In this document: piece after piece, positions 46,019 to 54,654 of the stretch
Position numbering within the stretch: position 1 is the first letter of the stretch
Layout: each line of letters starts with the position of its first letter
Source: Sabulicella glaciei
GTDB taxonomy: Bacteria; Pseudomonadota; Alphaproteobacteria; Acetobacterales; Acetobacteraceae
Reading direction: 5' to 3'
Length of the DNA: 64,000 nt
Assembly (NCBI RefSeq): GCF_026183895.1
Contig: NZ_JAPFQI010000020.1
Span: 1-64,000, forward strand
Made by a program: the position numbers and the translations under genes
The notes under the pieces: model-generated
What the model was told of the DNA's origin: nothing
The model's database searches: none
What the model saw: the letters and a program-made list of their open reading frames with translations, nothing else

Positions 46019-46941
46019 TGCGCAGCTCTTGTAAATTTTCAGGGCTCGCCTGCACTCGCGAGGCCGTGGCCGGATTCTGCCGCGCGCTGCCGTCGAAGAT
46101 CTTTCGCGTCGCCCTTGTCCCCGCGGAGGCGGAGGAGGTCGTGACACCGGAGCGGCGGCGCTTCACGGAGGCGCAGCTCCTGCGCGGCGCAGGCTTTCTC
46201 CGGTCGCGGAACGCGCACGGCTTCCACGTCTTCGTGCGGCCGGAGACGATGCGCCACGTGCTGGTCGACGACCTGTGCGAGGACGGGCTGGCCGCCCTGC
46301 GCGCCGCGCATCACGTCGCCGCCGTCGTCGAGACCTCGCCGCACTGCCTGCAGGCCTGGGTGACGGTGAGTGAGGAAGAGATCACCGCTCCCGTAGCGAC
46401 GGCCGTCGCGCGTCATCTCGCGGCGCGGTTCGGCGGGGATCCCGGCGCGGCCGACGCGACACACCTGGGACGGCTGCCGGGGCTCGCCAACCGGAAGCTC
46501 CTGCACCAACGCAGCGACGGATCCTTCCCCTGGGCGCGGCTGCGCGCCGCCCCGGGTGGCGTCGATCCCGGTGGGGCGGCCCTGATGGAGGAGGCGCTGC
46601 GCCGCGTCACGGCACCGCTGCGCGCGGCAGGGGCGGGGTCTCTCCTGCCCAGGACACAGGCGCGGGGCCGGATCCGCTGGCGCAGCCCGGCGGAGGAGCA
46701 TCGGGAGGCCGAGCGCCGTGTGCGGCTCACCCTGCCGCCCCTGCTCAGGCTGGACCGGTCGCGCCTCGACTTCGCGGTGGCGCGCCGCCTGCTGGGTCGG
46801 GGGGCGTCCGTCGCGTTCGTCACCGACGTCATCGCCGCCGGCGCGCGGGCGGATGGGCTCGGGCCGCGCGTGCGCGCGGAGTACGCCCACCGCACGGTGG
46901 CGGCCGCGGCGCGGGCCCTGTCTGGGGTGGAAGATGGGTGA
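46018..46941 (+). CDS. RepB-type DNA primase (307 aa)
   Basis: The middle shows the RepB-primase pattern: GAGFLRSRNAHGFHVFVRPETMRHVLVDDL, LRAAHHVAAVVETSPHCLQAWVTV, ARHLAARFGGDPGAADATHLGRLPGLANRK. Proteins of this type prime plasmid or element replication; the H-x-F-V-R and the acidic D-D-L are likely active-site parts. A C-terminal helical part (RVRLTLPPLLRLDRSRLDFAVARRLLGRGASVAFV) may bind DNA. It starts at ATG 46018, overlapping the upstream stop by one base. The first 40 residues match no known part, so a start further inside is possible. Confidence 0.75.
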   Translation: MRSSCKFSGLACTREAVAGFCRALPSKIFRVALVPAEAEEVVTPERRRFTEAQLLRGAGFLRSRNAHGFHVFVRPETMRHVLVDDLCEDGLAALRAAHHVAAVVETSPHCLQAWVTVSEEEITAPVATAVARHLAARFGGDPGAADATHLGRLPGLANRKLLHQRSDGSFPWARLRAAPGGVDPGGAALMEEALRRVTAPLRAAGAGSLLPRTQARGRIRWRSPAEEHREAERRVRLTLPPLLRLDRSRLDFAVARRLLGRGASVAFVTDVIAAGARADGLGPRVRAEYAHRTVAAAARALSGVEDG

Positions 46942-47160
46942 CGGAGACGGTTGGCGCGCCCGGCCGGGCGCGCTGATCACACGCCCCGCCGCCTGCCGGC
47001 GGGGGAGAGGGATGAAGGGGTAAGGGGACCGGCCCTGGGCGCCGGCACGGGTGGGTGGCGCGGATGCGTCCACCCCCCGCGCCGGCCGCCCTGGCCGGTC
47101 CTGTTCCGCCATCCGGCGGGAGGGAGGGGGGATCCGGCATCCCAAGGAAAGGAAATCCCG

Positions 47161-48873
47161 ATGCCTCATTCTCGCCCATACGCCTTCCTGTCGCGCCCCG
47201 TCTGCGACCCTGGCCCGGTCCCCGGCGTCACCGTCGCCGCGTCCCGCCTGGCCCTGGAGTGCCTCGTCCGCGCCGACGCGCCGCGCCCCTGGTGCCCCGA
47301 CTGCGCATCAGAGGACGAGGGGCCGAACCTCGGCGACCTCGTGCTGGTGCGGCTGCCCTCCGCCGCGCTGCGCGTGGTTCCACGCGACGTGGTGCCCACG
47401 ATCCACGGCCCGGTGGCCTACGCCGCCTCCGACCAGATCGCGCGCACGCGCCTGGCCGGTCATGCGGAGCTGCGTCCAATCCCTGATGGCGGCGACGTGC
47501 GCCGACTCTGGGCGGTCGGCCAGCGCCTCGACCTGGCGCCGGAGGGAGGCGCCGACGACACCGACGAGGCGGCGCGCCGCCTCGCGGACATCGTGGCGCT
47601 GGTGCTGCGCGCCACGCCGGCCAGCCCAGACGGCCCGGCCCGGCGGGCGCTGGACGCCGCCGTGGATCTGGCGGCCCTGCTGGTGCGCGTGCCCGGGCTC
47701 ACAGACGCGCCTGGTACGCGGCGGCTCCTCCCACTCGCCCGCGCCGCTGGGCTGCACCCGCGCCCAGGGCTGGGCGCCTGGGGCCTGCCGCTCGGCCTCG
47801 CGCCGGAGGTGACGCAGGCGCTGCGCGGCGCGGAGGCAGCACGGTTACTCCTGCGCCTCACCGCGGAGCAGGTGGCCGGGGCCCGGTTACCGGGGGCGCT
47901 TCCCGTGCCGGTGCCGCGGCCGCTGCTCCTGATGCCGCCGCCGGCCTCCGGCGACCCGATGGAGGGCGAGGTGCTGGAGGCGCTGCGCCCGCTGGCCGAG
48001 CCACTCCCGCTGATCCCAGCGCCCGACGCACGGGAGGTGGAGGCACGCCTCGTGGAGGAGTTCCCCTGGCTGGTCACGCCGGCGCGAGCCGTGGCACGCG
48101 AGCTGGCCCTCGCCGCGCTGGGCGACGGGGCGTGCCGGCTGCCGCCGCTGCTGCTGGTCGGGCCGCCCGGGGCCGGCAAGACGCGCTGGGCCCGGGCGCT
48201 GGCCGAGGCCTGCGGGCTGCCGTGGCGGCGTCTCGCGGCGCCGGACGGCGGCGCCGCCGTGGCGCTGACCGGCAACGGGCGTGGCTGGCGCTCGCCGCGG
48301 CCCTGCTTCCCGGTGGAGGCGGTGCGCGACACGCAGGTGCTCAACCCGCTGCTGGTGATGGACGACATCGACCGCGCCTCGGCCGACGACCGGCATGGGA
48401 CCGTGGCGGCCGTGCTCCTCTCCTTGCTCGAGCCGGAGAGCGCCCGCCATCACCTCGACCTGCTCGCCATGGCTCCGGCTGATCTGTCGCACGTGGGCTG
48501 GGTGTTCACTGCCAACGACACAGCGGGGTTGCCCGGCGCGCTGCTGGACCGGCTGCTCGTGCTTCAGGTGGATGGCCCCCCGCCGGAGGCACTCCCAGGC
48601 CTGCTCCGCGGCATGCTGCGCGACCTCGCGCAGGAACTGGGCCTCGCCGGACCGGAGGGGCTGCCGCCGCTGCCCGCGGGCGTCACCGAGGTGCTGCAGT
48701 GCGCGATGGCGCGCGAGTCTGGCGCAAGGACGGTGCGGGTGGCGCTGCGCCAGGTGATGGGTGCCATCAGGCGAGGCGAGGATCCGGCCTCCGTGGCCTA
48801 CGTGATGCTGGAGCACGCCAGGACGCGCGACGACCGGGCCTATGCCGGTGGGCGCATGGGGTACGCGCGATGA
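47161..48873 (+). CDS. AAA+ ATPase of a mobile element (570 aa)
   Basis: An ATPase with Walker A LVGPPGAGKTRWAR near residue 340, Walker B LLVMDDIDRA near 400 and a sensor-1-like VGWVFTANDT near 445, followed by LPGALLDRLLVLQVDGPP, which resembles the arginine-finger part of Lon/MoxR-type modules. The first 320 residues are Ala/Leu/Arg-rich with CPDC (a possible single zinc half-site) and match no family that I know. ATG 47161 is preceded by AAGGAAAGG. It follows the primase gene after 219 bases. The location suggests replication, maintenance or transfer of the element. No Lon protease residues were found. Confidence 0.75.
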   Translation: MPHSRPYAFLSRPVCDPGPVPGVTVAASRLALECLVRADAPRPWCPDCASEDEGPNLGDLVLVRLPSAALRVVPRDVVPTIHGPVAYAASDQIARTRLAGHAELRPIPDGGDVRRLWAVGQRLDLAPEGGADDTDEAARRLADIVALVLRATPASPDGPARRALDAAVDLAALLVRVPGLTDAPGTRRLLPLARAAGLHPRPGLGAWGLPLGLAPEVTQALRGAEAARLLLRLTAEQVAGARLPGALPVPVPRPLLLMPPPASGDPMEGEVLEALRPLAEPLPLIPAPDAREVEARLVEEFPWLVTPARAVARELALAALGDGACRLPPLLLVGPPGAGKTRWARALAEACGLPWRRLAAPDGGAAVALTGNGRGWRSPRPCFPVEAVRDTQVLNPLLVMDDIDRASADDRHGTVAAVLLSLLEPESARHHLDLLAMAPADLSHVGWVFTANDTAGLPGALLDRLLVLQVDGPPPEALPGLLRGMLRDLAQELGLAGPEGLPPLPAGVTEVLQCAMARESGARTVRVALRQVMGAIRRGEDPASVAYVMLEHARTRDDRAYAGGRMGYAR

Positions 48874-48897
48874 GGCCGTCTGGCTGCTCCGTGCCTG

Positions 48898-48916
48898 AAG
48901 TCTGAATCTCAGACTT
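48898..48916. promoter_or_regulatory. Second copy of the 19-bp palindrome
   Basis: AAGTCTGA-ATC-TCAGACTT, with arms identical to those at 45157-45175 and a different three-base centre. It begins 25 bases after the AAA+ gene. It could be a binding site of the same factor or an element boundary; a terminator is less likely because the stem has only moderate GC and no T run. Confidence 0.6.
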
Positions 48917-49025
48917 TCACGAAGCTCGTCACGTGGGCGCGGCGGACGGCCCGTTTCCAAACTTCGCCGGCCGCGTCCTTAGTTGCGCCATTGTCTTCAC
49001 TCTTTCTCATCAAGCAAGAACTGCG

Positions 49026-49445
49026 ATGCATCTCACCTTCATGATCGCCCAAGAGCCACAGCTGCTCCGGCAGCTGGAGAGGGTCCTCAAGGCAATGGCG
49101 GATGGGCACTTCACCATCATGCGCTTCACGACGAACTGGCGCGTCGGAAATGTCACGCCCGGGCAGCGTGAGAACATCGACGGGTCCCCGGAGGGTATCG
49201 TCTTCCGCGCGGCCGCAGTCCGCGCCTTTGCTTCCAAGAGAAGGAGCGCCGCATGTACATCACGACTGCGATCCTCATTCTATGGCGCTGCTGGCTCGCA
49301 GCGGCACGACGCAGGCTTATCGGTGCTGACCCGTTTGCCGGCGCGACCATTATCAGATCGACAAGCGCCCATTTTCCCACCAACGCGCCATCTGTTGTTG
49401 CCCCTTAAAGACCGGACAGGCTCTCCTGGGTTGATTGGGCGATGA
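49026..49445 (+). CDS. Hypothetical protein, C-terminus uncertain
   Basis: From ATG 49026 the frame gives MHLTFMIAQEPQLLRQLERVLKAMADGHFTIMRFTTNWRVGN, which looks like a real small plasmid-type protein (helical start, then a beta-rich ADGHFTIMRFTTNWRVG stretch). Past residue 75 the sequence turns Arg/Ser-rich and runs into an IS fragment, so the true end has probably been lost or moved by a shift near 49240. No family name can be given. Confidence 0.4.
   Translation: MHLTFMIAQEPQLLRQLERVLKAMADGHFTIMRFTTNWRVGNVTPGQRENIDGSPEGIVFRAAAVRAFASKRRSAACTSRLRSSFYGAAGSQRHDAGLSVLTRLPARPLSDRQAPIFPPTRHLLLPLKDRTGSPGLIGR
49253..49408 (+). CDS. Small putative membrane peptide (51 aa)
   Basis: ATG 49253 is preceded by GAGAAGGAGCGCC, a good binding site. 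The product MYITTAILILWRCWLAAARRRL... has one hydrophobic segment followed by basic residues, then a short polar tail. It overlaps the frame of the previous hypothetical gene. The stop coincides with the IS3 junction at about 49405, so the last codons may be foreign. No family is recognised. Confidence 0.35.
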   Translation: MYITTAILILWRCWLAAARRRLIGADPFAGATIIRSTSAHFPTNAPSVVAP

Positions 49446-49795
49446 ACTCGCGCGGCGAGCGGTAGCCCAGCGCGCGGTGGGGGGGGACCTCACTGTAGTG
49501 GGCCAGCCAGCGCGGCAGCTGACGCAGCAGGCTCTGGGCATCCGGGATCGGCGAGACGCGGACATAGTCGCGTTTCAGCGTGCGAACGAAGGCCTCCGCC
49601 ATGCCGTTAGATTGTGGGCTCTCGAGCGGCGTCGTCCTCGGTGTCAGGCCGATCTCACGGGCAAAGCGACGGGTCTCGCGCGCCACGAAGCAGCTGCCGT
49701 TGTCGGTGAGCCATTCGATGGGGCCAGGCAGCCGGTTGACCGGGCCGAACCTGTGCTCGACGGCGGCCACCATGAGGTGCTGCTGCCGTCCTTCA
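49405..49795 (-). pseudogene. IS3-family (IS2-like) orfB, C-terminal fragment
   Basis: The minus-strand frame reads VEHRFGPVNRLPGPIEWLTDNGSCFVARETRRFAREIGLTPRTTPLESPQSNGMAEAFVRTLKRDYV...HRALGYRSPREFI, containing the last catalytic Asp (TDNGS) and Glu (NGMAEAFV) of an IS2-type transposase. The 5' side is replaced by an IS21 element at about 49795. It is complementary to the middle fragment at 23611-23930. Confidence 0.8.
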
Positions 49796-49809
49796 GGGGA
49801 GCGGCGCCG

Positions 49810-51069
49810 GTGGTCCGACTTGGGGAGATCGTCATGATCCTGGACCTGCACCGGCAGGGCCTCTCGGTATCCGCCATTGCCAGACGGACGGGGCTCGACC
49901 GCAAGACGGTGCGCAAATACGTCGAGCGCGGCCTGGAGGCGCCGGTCTACGGCCCGCGCCAGCCGCGAGCCACCCTGCTCGACCCGTTCAGCCGATACCT
50001 GCGCGAGCGCGTCGCGGCGTTTCCCGAGCTGACCGGGCGGCGGCTGCATCGAGAGCTGCGCGATCTCGGCTACACGGGCGGCTATACCAGGCTGACCGAC
50101 TTCCTGCGCGACGTCCGCCCTCCGGCGGTGCCTGGCTTCGAGCATCGGTTCGAGACCGCGGCCGGGCAGCAAGCGCAGGTCGACTTCGCCCAGTTCCGCA
50201 CCGCCTTCACCGACGAGCCCGGGGTGGTGCGGATCGTCTGGCTGTTCTCGCTCGTGCTCGGGCACAGCCGGATGCTCTGGGCACGCTTCGTCCTGCACCA
50301 GGACCTTCCGACGGTGCTGCGCTGCCACGTCGCCGCCTTCGAGGCGCTCGGTGGCGTGCCCGCCGAGATCCTCTACGACCGCATGCGCACCGCGGTGACG
50401 GGCGAGGATCCGCAAGGCATCGCCTACAACCCCACCCTGCTCGAGATGGCACGGCATTACGGCTTCCTGCCCAAGGCGTGCCGCCCCTACCGGCCACAGA
50501 GCAAGGGAAAGGTGGAGCGGCCCTTCCGCTACGTGCGCGAGGACTTCTTTCTCGCCCGCAGCTTCCGCAGCCTCGACGACCTCAATGCCCAACTGCGGCC
50601 GTGGCTGGACGGGGTGGCCAATGCCAGGGTGCACGCGACCACCCGCCGCGTGGTCGCCCAGCATTTCGCCGAGGAACGACCGAGCCTCGGGCCGCTGCCC
50701 GCCGGACCGTTCCAGGCCACGCTGCGCCTGGAGCGGCGGATCACCCGCGACGGCATGGTTTCGGTGGATGGCAACCTGTACAGCGTGCCGGACAGCACGC
50801 GCCGCCGTGCCGTTGAGGTGCACCTGCTCGCGGACGAGCTGCGCATCTTCGAGGAGAACCGGCTGGTCGCGAGCCACCCCGTGCTCGAGGGCAGTGGCCA
50901 GCGCCGGGTCGCCCACGGCCACCGCCGCTCCCGCCCGCCCGCCAGCGGGACCGCGCCCGGCCACACGGCTGTTCTCTCCGCCCGCCCGGGCGAGACGGTC
51001 GCCCGCCGACCGCTCACCTTCTACGCCGCCATCGCTCGGCGCCTGGCCGGGGAGGATATCCGGTCATGA
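49810..51069 (+). CDS. istA: IS21-family transposase IstA (about 419 aa)
   Basis: A DDE transposase. GTG 49810 (VRLGEIVMILDLHRQGLSVSAIARRTGLDRKTVRKYV) gives the usual IS21 beginning; ATG 49834 is an alternative. The core reads QQAQVDFAQFRTAFTDEPGVVRIVWLFSLVLGHSRMLWARFV with a catalytic Asp, later GGVPAEILYDRM and PYRPQSKGKVERPFRYVREDF with the catalytic Glu, then a C-terminal DNA-binding-like end (VSVDGNLYSVPD). The gene is full length and no shift is visible. The istB start overlaps its stop (ATGA). Confidence 0.92.
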   Translation: MVRLGEIVMILDLHRQGLSVSAIARRTGLDRKTVRKYVERGLEAPVYGPRQPRATLLDPFSRYLRERVAAFPELTGRRLHRELRDLGYTGGYTRLTDFLRDVRPPAVPGFEHRFETAAGQQAQVDFAQFRTAFTDEPGVVRIVWLFSLVLGHSRMLWARFVLHQDLPTVLRCHVAAFEALGGVPAEILYDRMRTAVTGEDPQGIAYNPTLLEMARHYGFLPKACRPYRPQSKGKVERPFRYVREDFFLARSFRSLDDLNAQLRPWLDGVANARVHATTRRVVAQHFAEERPSLGPLPAGPFQATLRLERRITRDGMVSVDGNLYSVPDSTRRRAVEVHLLADELRIFEENRLVASHPVLEGSGQRRVAHGHRRSRPPASGTAPGHTAVLSARPGETVARRPLTFYAAIARRLAGEDIRS

Positions 51070-53933
51070 GGGACGACATCCCGGTCTCCGCCATCCTGGA
51101 GCGGGTCCGGCGCAACCTGGTCGGGCTGCGCATGCCGCGCGCGCTCGAGGTGCTCGACCACGTCGTGCGTCAGGTCGAGCGCGGCGAGATGGGCACGCTG
51201 GAGGCCGTCGACGCCCTGCTCGCGGAGGAGCTGAGCCTGCGCGAGGGACGGCGGATCAAGGCGGCGCTGCAGATGGCCCGCCTGGGCGCGGTCAAGACGC
51301 TCTCCAGTTTCGACTTCTCGTTCCAACCCTCGCTCGACCGCAACCGCATCCTGGCCCTGGCCGGGCTTGATTTCATTGGCCGCCACGCCCGACTTCAACA
51401 CCTCGAAGCTGCAAGTGGCTGATTTAGGCTGCAAAACCCGAGAAATTAGGGGCGCGTGGCACCACGCCGGGGACGGCCCCTGCGCTTTGGTGATGGGGGT
51501 GGAGCGGGCGGGGCCGGAGCTGGCGGTGGGATGCCCTGGATCCGCGGCGGGATGGCGATGCCGCAGGCCCGCAGCAACGCCGAGGCGGTCGCCCCGACCT
51601 CGGTGCGCACCTTCCAGGTCTTCCCGCCCTGGCTCACCTCGGCTTGCTGCAGGCGGTCGAGGTCGCGCAGCATGTCGCCCCATTCCGGCGTGAAGCCCGC
51701 GGCGCGGCAGCGCGCATCCAGCTCCTTCTGCAGCACGAGGGCGAGGAAGGAGCAGAAGACGTGGCCTCGGATGGCGGCGTCGGAGGAGTGGTAGATCGGG
51801 CGCGTACGCAGCACGCCCTTGGTTCTGCGGAACAGGTTCTCCACGTCGAGAAGCTCGCGATACCGCAGCATGGCCTGCAGTGGCGTCACGCGGGCGTTGG
51901 TGCGCAACACGAAGATGCCGTCGTACCTGGCCTCCTCGGCCAGCTTGCCAGGATCGATCTCGAAGGCTGGCCCGGGCTTGGCCTTGCCGCCCTTGCCATC
52001 GGTCAGGGCGACGCGGCGCAAATAGCGACGGTAGGCCGAGTTGCCGATCAGCGCCTTGTCGCCACGCTGCAACTGCCCCTCGAGACCGGAGATGATCGCC
52101 TGCCGGTCGGCGCGGTCCCGCTCGGCCTCGGCCTCGTTGCGGCAGACAATGTAGCGCCGCCCCTGGTGGCGGACTTCCTTGGCAAAGAGTTGCGTCTCGG
52201 CGCCATTCGCGCGCTCGACCAGCAATGGGGTGAAGGGGCCCTCGTCGGCCAGCACCACCTCGCGCACCACGACGTCGCTGCGCTCGCGCGCGCCGAGGAT
52301 GTACTCGAGCCCGCGCTCCTCCAGGCCCGCGAGGGTGGCGGCCGAGATCATGCCACGGTCGGCCACGATGCAGACCCGCCCTATGCCGAAGCGCCCGCGC
52401 AGGCGATCGACCACAGGCAGCAGGATCCGGACATCGGCGGTGTTGCCGGGCATGATCTCGGTGCAGACCGGCCGGCCCTCGGCATCGATCACCACGCCCA
52501 GCACCAGCTGCATCAGGTCGGGCCGGTGGTCCTTCGAGTGTCCCCGCTGCCCGAGCGTCTCCCCGCCCGCGCCCTCGAAGCGGAGCGAGGTGGTGTCCAT
52601 GAACACCACCGAGAGCTCGCTGAAGAGGTCGCGCCGGCGCGCGAACAGCGCCTCCTCGATCCGGTCCTTGACGCAGCGCGGGGCAAAGGGCGTCGCGTGC
52701 GCCTGCCCGCCGTCTGCGGCGTCCAGCTCCTCGCCGAGCCAAGCCATGGCGCGATAAAGGTGGTGTAGCGCCAGGCCGTCGGTGCCTGGGATGAGATAGT
52801 CCTCCATCCAGCGCTCGCAGGCGCGGTCGGAGCCGGAGACGAAGATCCGGTGCAGGACGGTGGCGAAGATGGCCCGCTCGACCGCGAACTCGAAGCCGCG
52901 GCCGACGAGCAACGCCTGGATCACCGCGGCGCAGTCGGTCTCCTGCCACAACCGCTCGAACAGCAGCGGGCCACCGAGGCGGCGGGTGGACATGCGCAGG
53001 CCCTCGACATCTCGCTCGAGAGCGCAGAGCAGCATGACCTGGTCGCACAGGCGGGCGCCGGAGGCGAGCAGGCTGGCCAGGGCGCCGGACGCGGCGAGGT
53101 CGTCGGCACGGCCGAGGGTGGCGATGACGTGCTGGCGGTGCGCGCCGTCCTCCCGACGGTTCTCCACAATCTGCAGGTAGGTGCGGGGTCCGGAGGGCTT
53201 GAGGCGGAAGAACATGGCGCGCCGAGGAGAGCACCACGTCGCCGGCCGATTCGCTATGGGAAAAGTTAGGTCTGCACCGTCAAACGTGGCACCACATTTT
53301 GCGTCTCAGACCGGCTCCAGGACCGAAAAGCTGAATGAAATCAGCCCCCCAACTCCGGGAGGCCGCGCCTTACTGTTCAAGTCCGGCCACGAGGTGGTGC
53401 ACCTGCTCGGGCCACCGGGGACCGGCAAGAGCCACCTCGCCATCGCCCTGGGCGTCGAGGCGGTGCGCGCCGGGCACAGCGTCTACTTCGCCTCCCTCGC
53501 CGACATCGTCGCATCCCTGGCCCGCGCCGAGCGGGAGGGGAGCCTGCGCGAGCGGATCCGCTTCCTGTGCCGGGCCTCGCTGCTGATCGTCGACGAGATC
53601 GGCTACCTGCCGATCACCCCGGGCAACGGCAATCTGTTCTTTCAACTGGTCAACGCCCGCTACGAACGCGGCGCCATGATCCTGACCTCCAACCGGGGCT
53701 TCGCCGAGTGGGGCGAGGTGTTCGGCGACCCCGTGGTCGCCACGGCCCTGCTGGACCGGCTGATGCACCACGCCGTGGTGGTGCAGATCGAAGGCTCAAG
53801 CTACCGCCTGCGTCAGCACGTCGACCTTGTACCAGACACCATCCGCACCCCGTCCGCGGCGTTCAGCCAGGCGCCACCACGCCGCCGCAGCCGTCCACCC
53901 AAAGTCAGGACAACCGAGCCGTCGCCCAACTGA
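51066..53933 (+). pseudogene. istB: IS21-family istB, interrupted by an IS1634 element
   Basis: The first part (51066 to about 51378) reads RDDIPVSAILERVRRNLVGLRMPRALEVLDHVV...LSSFDFSFQPSLDRNRILALAGLDFIGRH. The gene resumes at about 53385 with HEVVHLLGPPGTGKSHLAIALGVEAVRAGHSVYF (Walker A), SLLIVDEIGYLP (Walker B) and NARYERGAMILTSNRGFAEWGEVF, ending at 53933. IstB is the AAA+ helper that IS21 needs for transposition. The insertion separates the N-terminal domain from the ATPase domain, so IstA here lacks its partner unless another copy supplies it. Confidence 0.88.
51446..53215 (-). CDS. IS1634-family transposase (589 aa)
   Basis: A DDE transposase of the IS1634 group, intact from ATG 53215 to 51446. 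The beginning (FFRLKPSGPRTYLQIVENRRED...RQHVIATLGRADDL) is typical of this family. Catalytic blocks are FMDTTSLRF (Asp), RVCIVADRGMISAATL (Asp), and NLFRRTKGVLRTRPIYHSSDAAIRGHVF near residue 480 with the final Glu in DVENLF. The C-terminal 35 residues are a Pro/Arg-rich tail. The gene with its ends sits within istB; a short inverted match GGCTGATTT is seen near both sides (about 51417 and 53340). Confidence 0.9.
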   Translation of the reverse strand: MFFRLKPSGPRTYLQIVENRREDGAHRQHVIATLGRADDLAASGALASLLASGARLCDQVMLLCALERDVEGLRMSTRRLGGPLLFERLWQETDCAAVIQALLVGRGFEFAVERAIFATVLHRIFVSGSDRACERWMEDYLIPGTDGLALHHLYRAMAWLGEELDAADGGQAHATPFAPRCVKDRIEEALFARRRDLFSELSVVFMDTTSLRFEGAGGETLGQRGHSKDHRPDLMQLVLGVVIDAEGRPVCTEIMPGNTADVRILLPVVDRLRGRFGIGRVCIVADRGMISAATLAGLEERGLEYILGARERSDVVVREVVLADEGPFTPLLVERANGAETQLFAKEVRHQGRRYIVCRNEAEAERDRADRQAIISGLEGQLQRGDKALIGNSAYRRYLRRVALTDGKGGKAKPGPAFEIDPGKLAEEARYDGIFVLRTNARVTPLQAMLRYRELLDVENLFRRTKGVLRTRPIYHSSDAAIRGHVFCSFLALVLQKELDARCRAAGFTPEWGDMLRDLDRLQQAEVSQGGKTWKVRTEVGATASALLRACGIAIPPRIQGIPPPAPAPPAPPPSPKRRGRPRRGATRP

Positions 53934-53959
53934 GGACATTTACCTCGGCACTTCTGCGG

Positions 53960-54387
53960 AACATCAAACCGGCATTGACACGCGCGCGGCCTACCGCTTC
54001 ATCAACATGCCCGACCACTACATGCGCCAGCTGAAGCGGTGGCGGCTTCTCTGCCCCAAATCCAAGCACGACCTCGTCTTCCCGAACTGGACGGGCATGG
54101 TCGAGTTCCTGTCCAACCTGAACCGGCGCGGTTGGCAGCCCCTCCTGCAGGAGGCAGGCATCGTCGACGAGGATGGCCGTCACAAGTACCCGCCGAAGAG
54201 CCTCCGCCACGCACGAGCCTCGCTCGAAATCCACAGCGGCGCAAACCCGAAGGAAATCCAGCGCCTGATGGGGCATTCATCGATCCGGGTGACCTACGAC
54301 GTGTACGGTCACCTGTTCGAGGCGCATGAGGACAAGAGGCAGGACCGGGCAAACCAGATCGCAAACGAGCTGATGGCGGCGGAGTGA
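53960..54387 (+). pseudogene. int: Tyrosine recombinase (integrase), C-terminal fragment
   Basis: The recognisable part reads TRAAYRFINMPDHYMRQLKRWRLLCPKSKHDLVFPNWTG, then KYPPKSLRHARASLEIHSGANPKEIQRLMGHSSIRVTYDVYGHLF. The HxxR-like block (LRHARAS), GH and the nucleophile Tyr (VTYDVYGH) belong to the catalytic domain of phage/ICE-type integrases. The N-terminal half, including the first catalytic Arg, is lost where the IS21 element ends (about 53940). The gene points towards the tRNA 3' end at 54500-54537, the usual place for an integrase next to its attachment site. Confidence 0.85.
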
Positions 54388-54422
54388 GTTGAGCGGTCCG
54401 GAGACGAAGTTTCAAAATAACT

Positions 54423-54441
54423 TGTGACTGATTTGTGACTC
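54423..54441 (+). repeat. Arm-like direct repeat, left copy
   Basis: TGTGACTGATTTGTGACTC, identical to 54655-54673. Each copy itself contains TGTGACT twice. The pair brackets the tRNA 3' end and follows the integrase fragment, so integrase arm or excisionase sites are plausible. Confidence 0.6.
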
Positions 54442-54499
54442 TTTTTCTTCGCTATAAGCAAAATCAATAACTTAGAAGCCGTTTTCGTGATATTGAAAA

Positions 54500-54537
54500 T
54501 CCTTGTGTCGGTGGTTCAAATCCGCCCCGAGGCACCA
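54500..54537 (+). other. 3' end of a tRNA gene, probable attachment site
   Basis: The T-arm is complete: GGTGG (54510-54514), loop TTCAAAT, CCGCC (54522-54526). It is followed by the acceptor strand CCGAGGC, A, and an encoded CCA (54535-54537). No D-arm or anticodon arm precedes it, so this is not a whole tRNA gene. Preceding bases look like a long variable arm, which with a GCCTCGG acceptor would suit tRNA-Leu, but that is a guess. Next to an integrase fragment this is the expected look of the distal att of an island. Confidence 0.7.
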
Positions 54538-54654
54538 TTTAAAATCAACGAGTTATCTGCTACCAACCCGGTTTATCCACCAAGTAACCCCCAGTTTTAC
54601 TCACCGCTGTAGCCCGCGGAAACCCGCTCCTCCCCAGCTCGTCACAAATGGGCG

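Noticed and set aside
49405-50964. Minus-strand frame of 519 codons opposite istA
   Set aside because: Only its last 130 codons (the IS3 orfB end) are real; the rest is antisense to istA.
51021-53237. Open frame of 738 codons in the frame next to the IS1634 transposase
   Set aside because: Arg/Pro/Gly-rich with no motif; it exists only because stop codons are rare in this GC-rich gene. The 589-residue frame carries all transposase motifs.
54480-54537. A complete tRNA gene
   Set aside because: Only the T-arm, acceptor 3' strand and CCA can be found; no D-arm or anticodon stem precedes them, so it is a 3' fragment.
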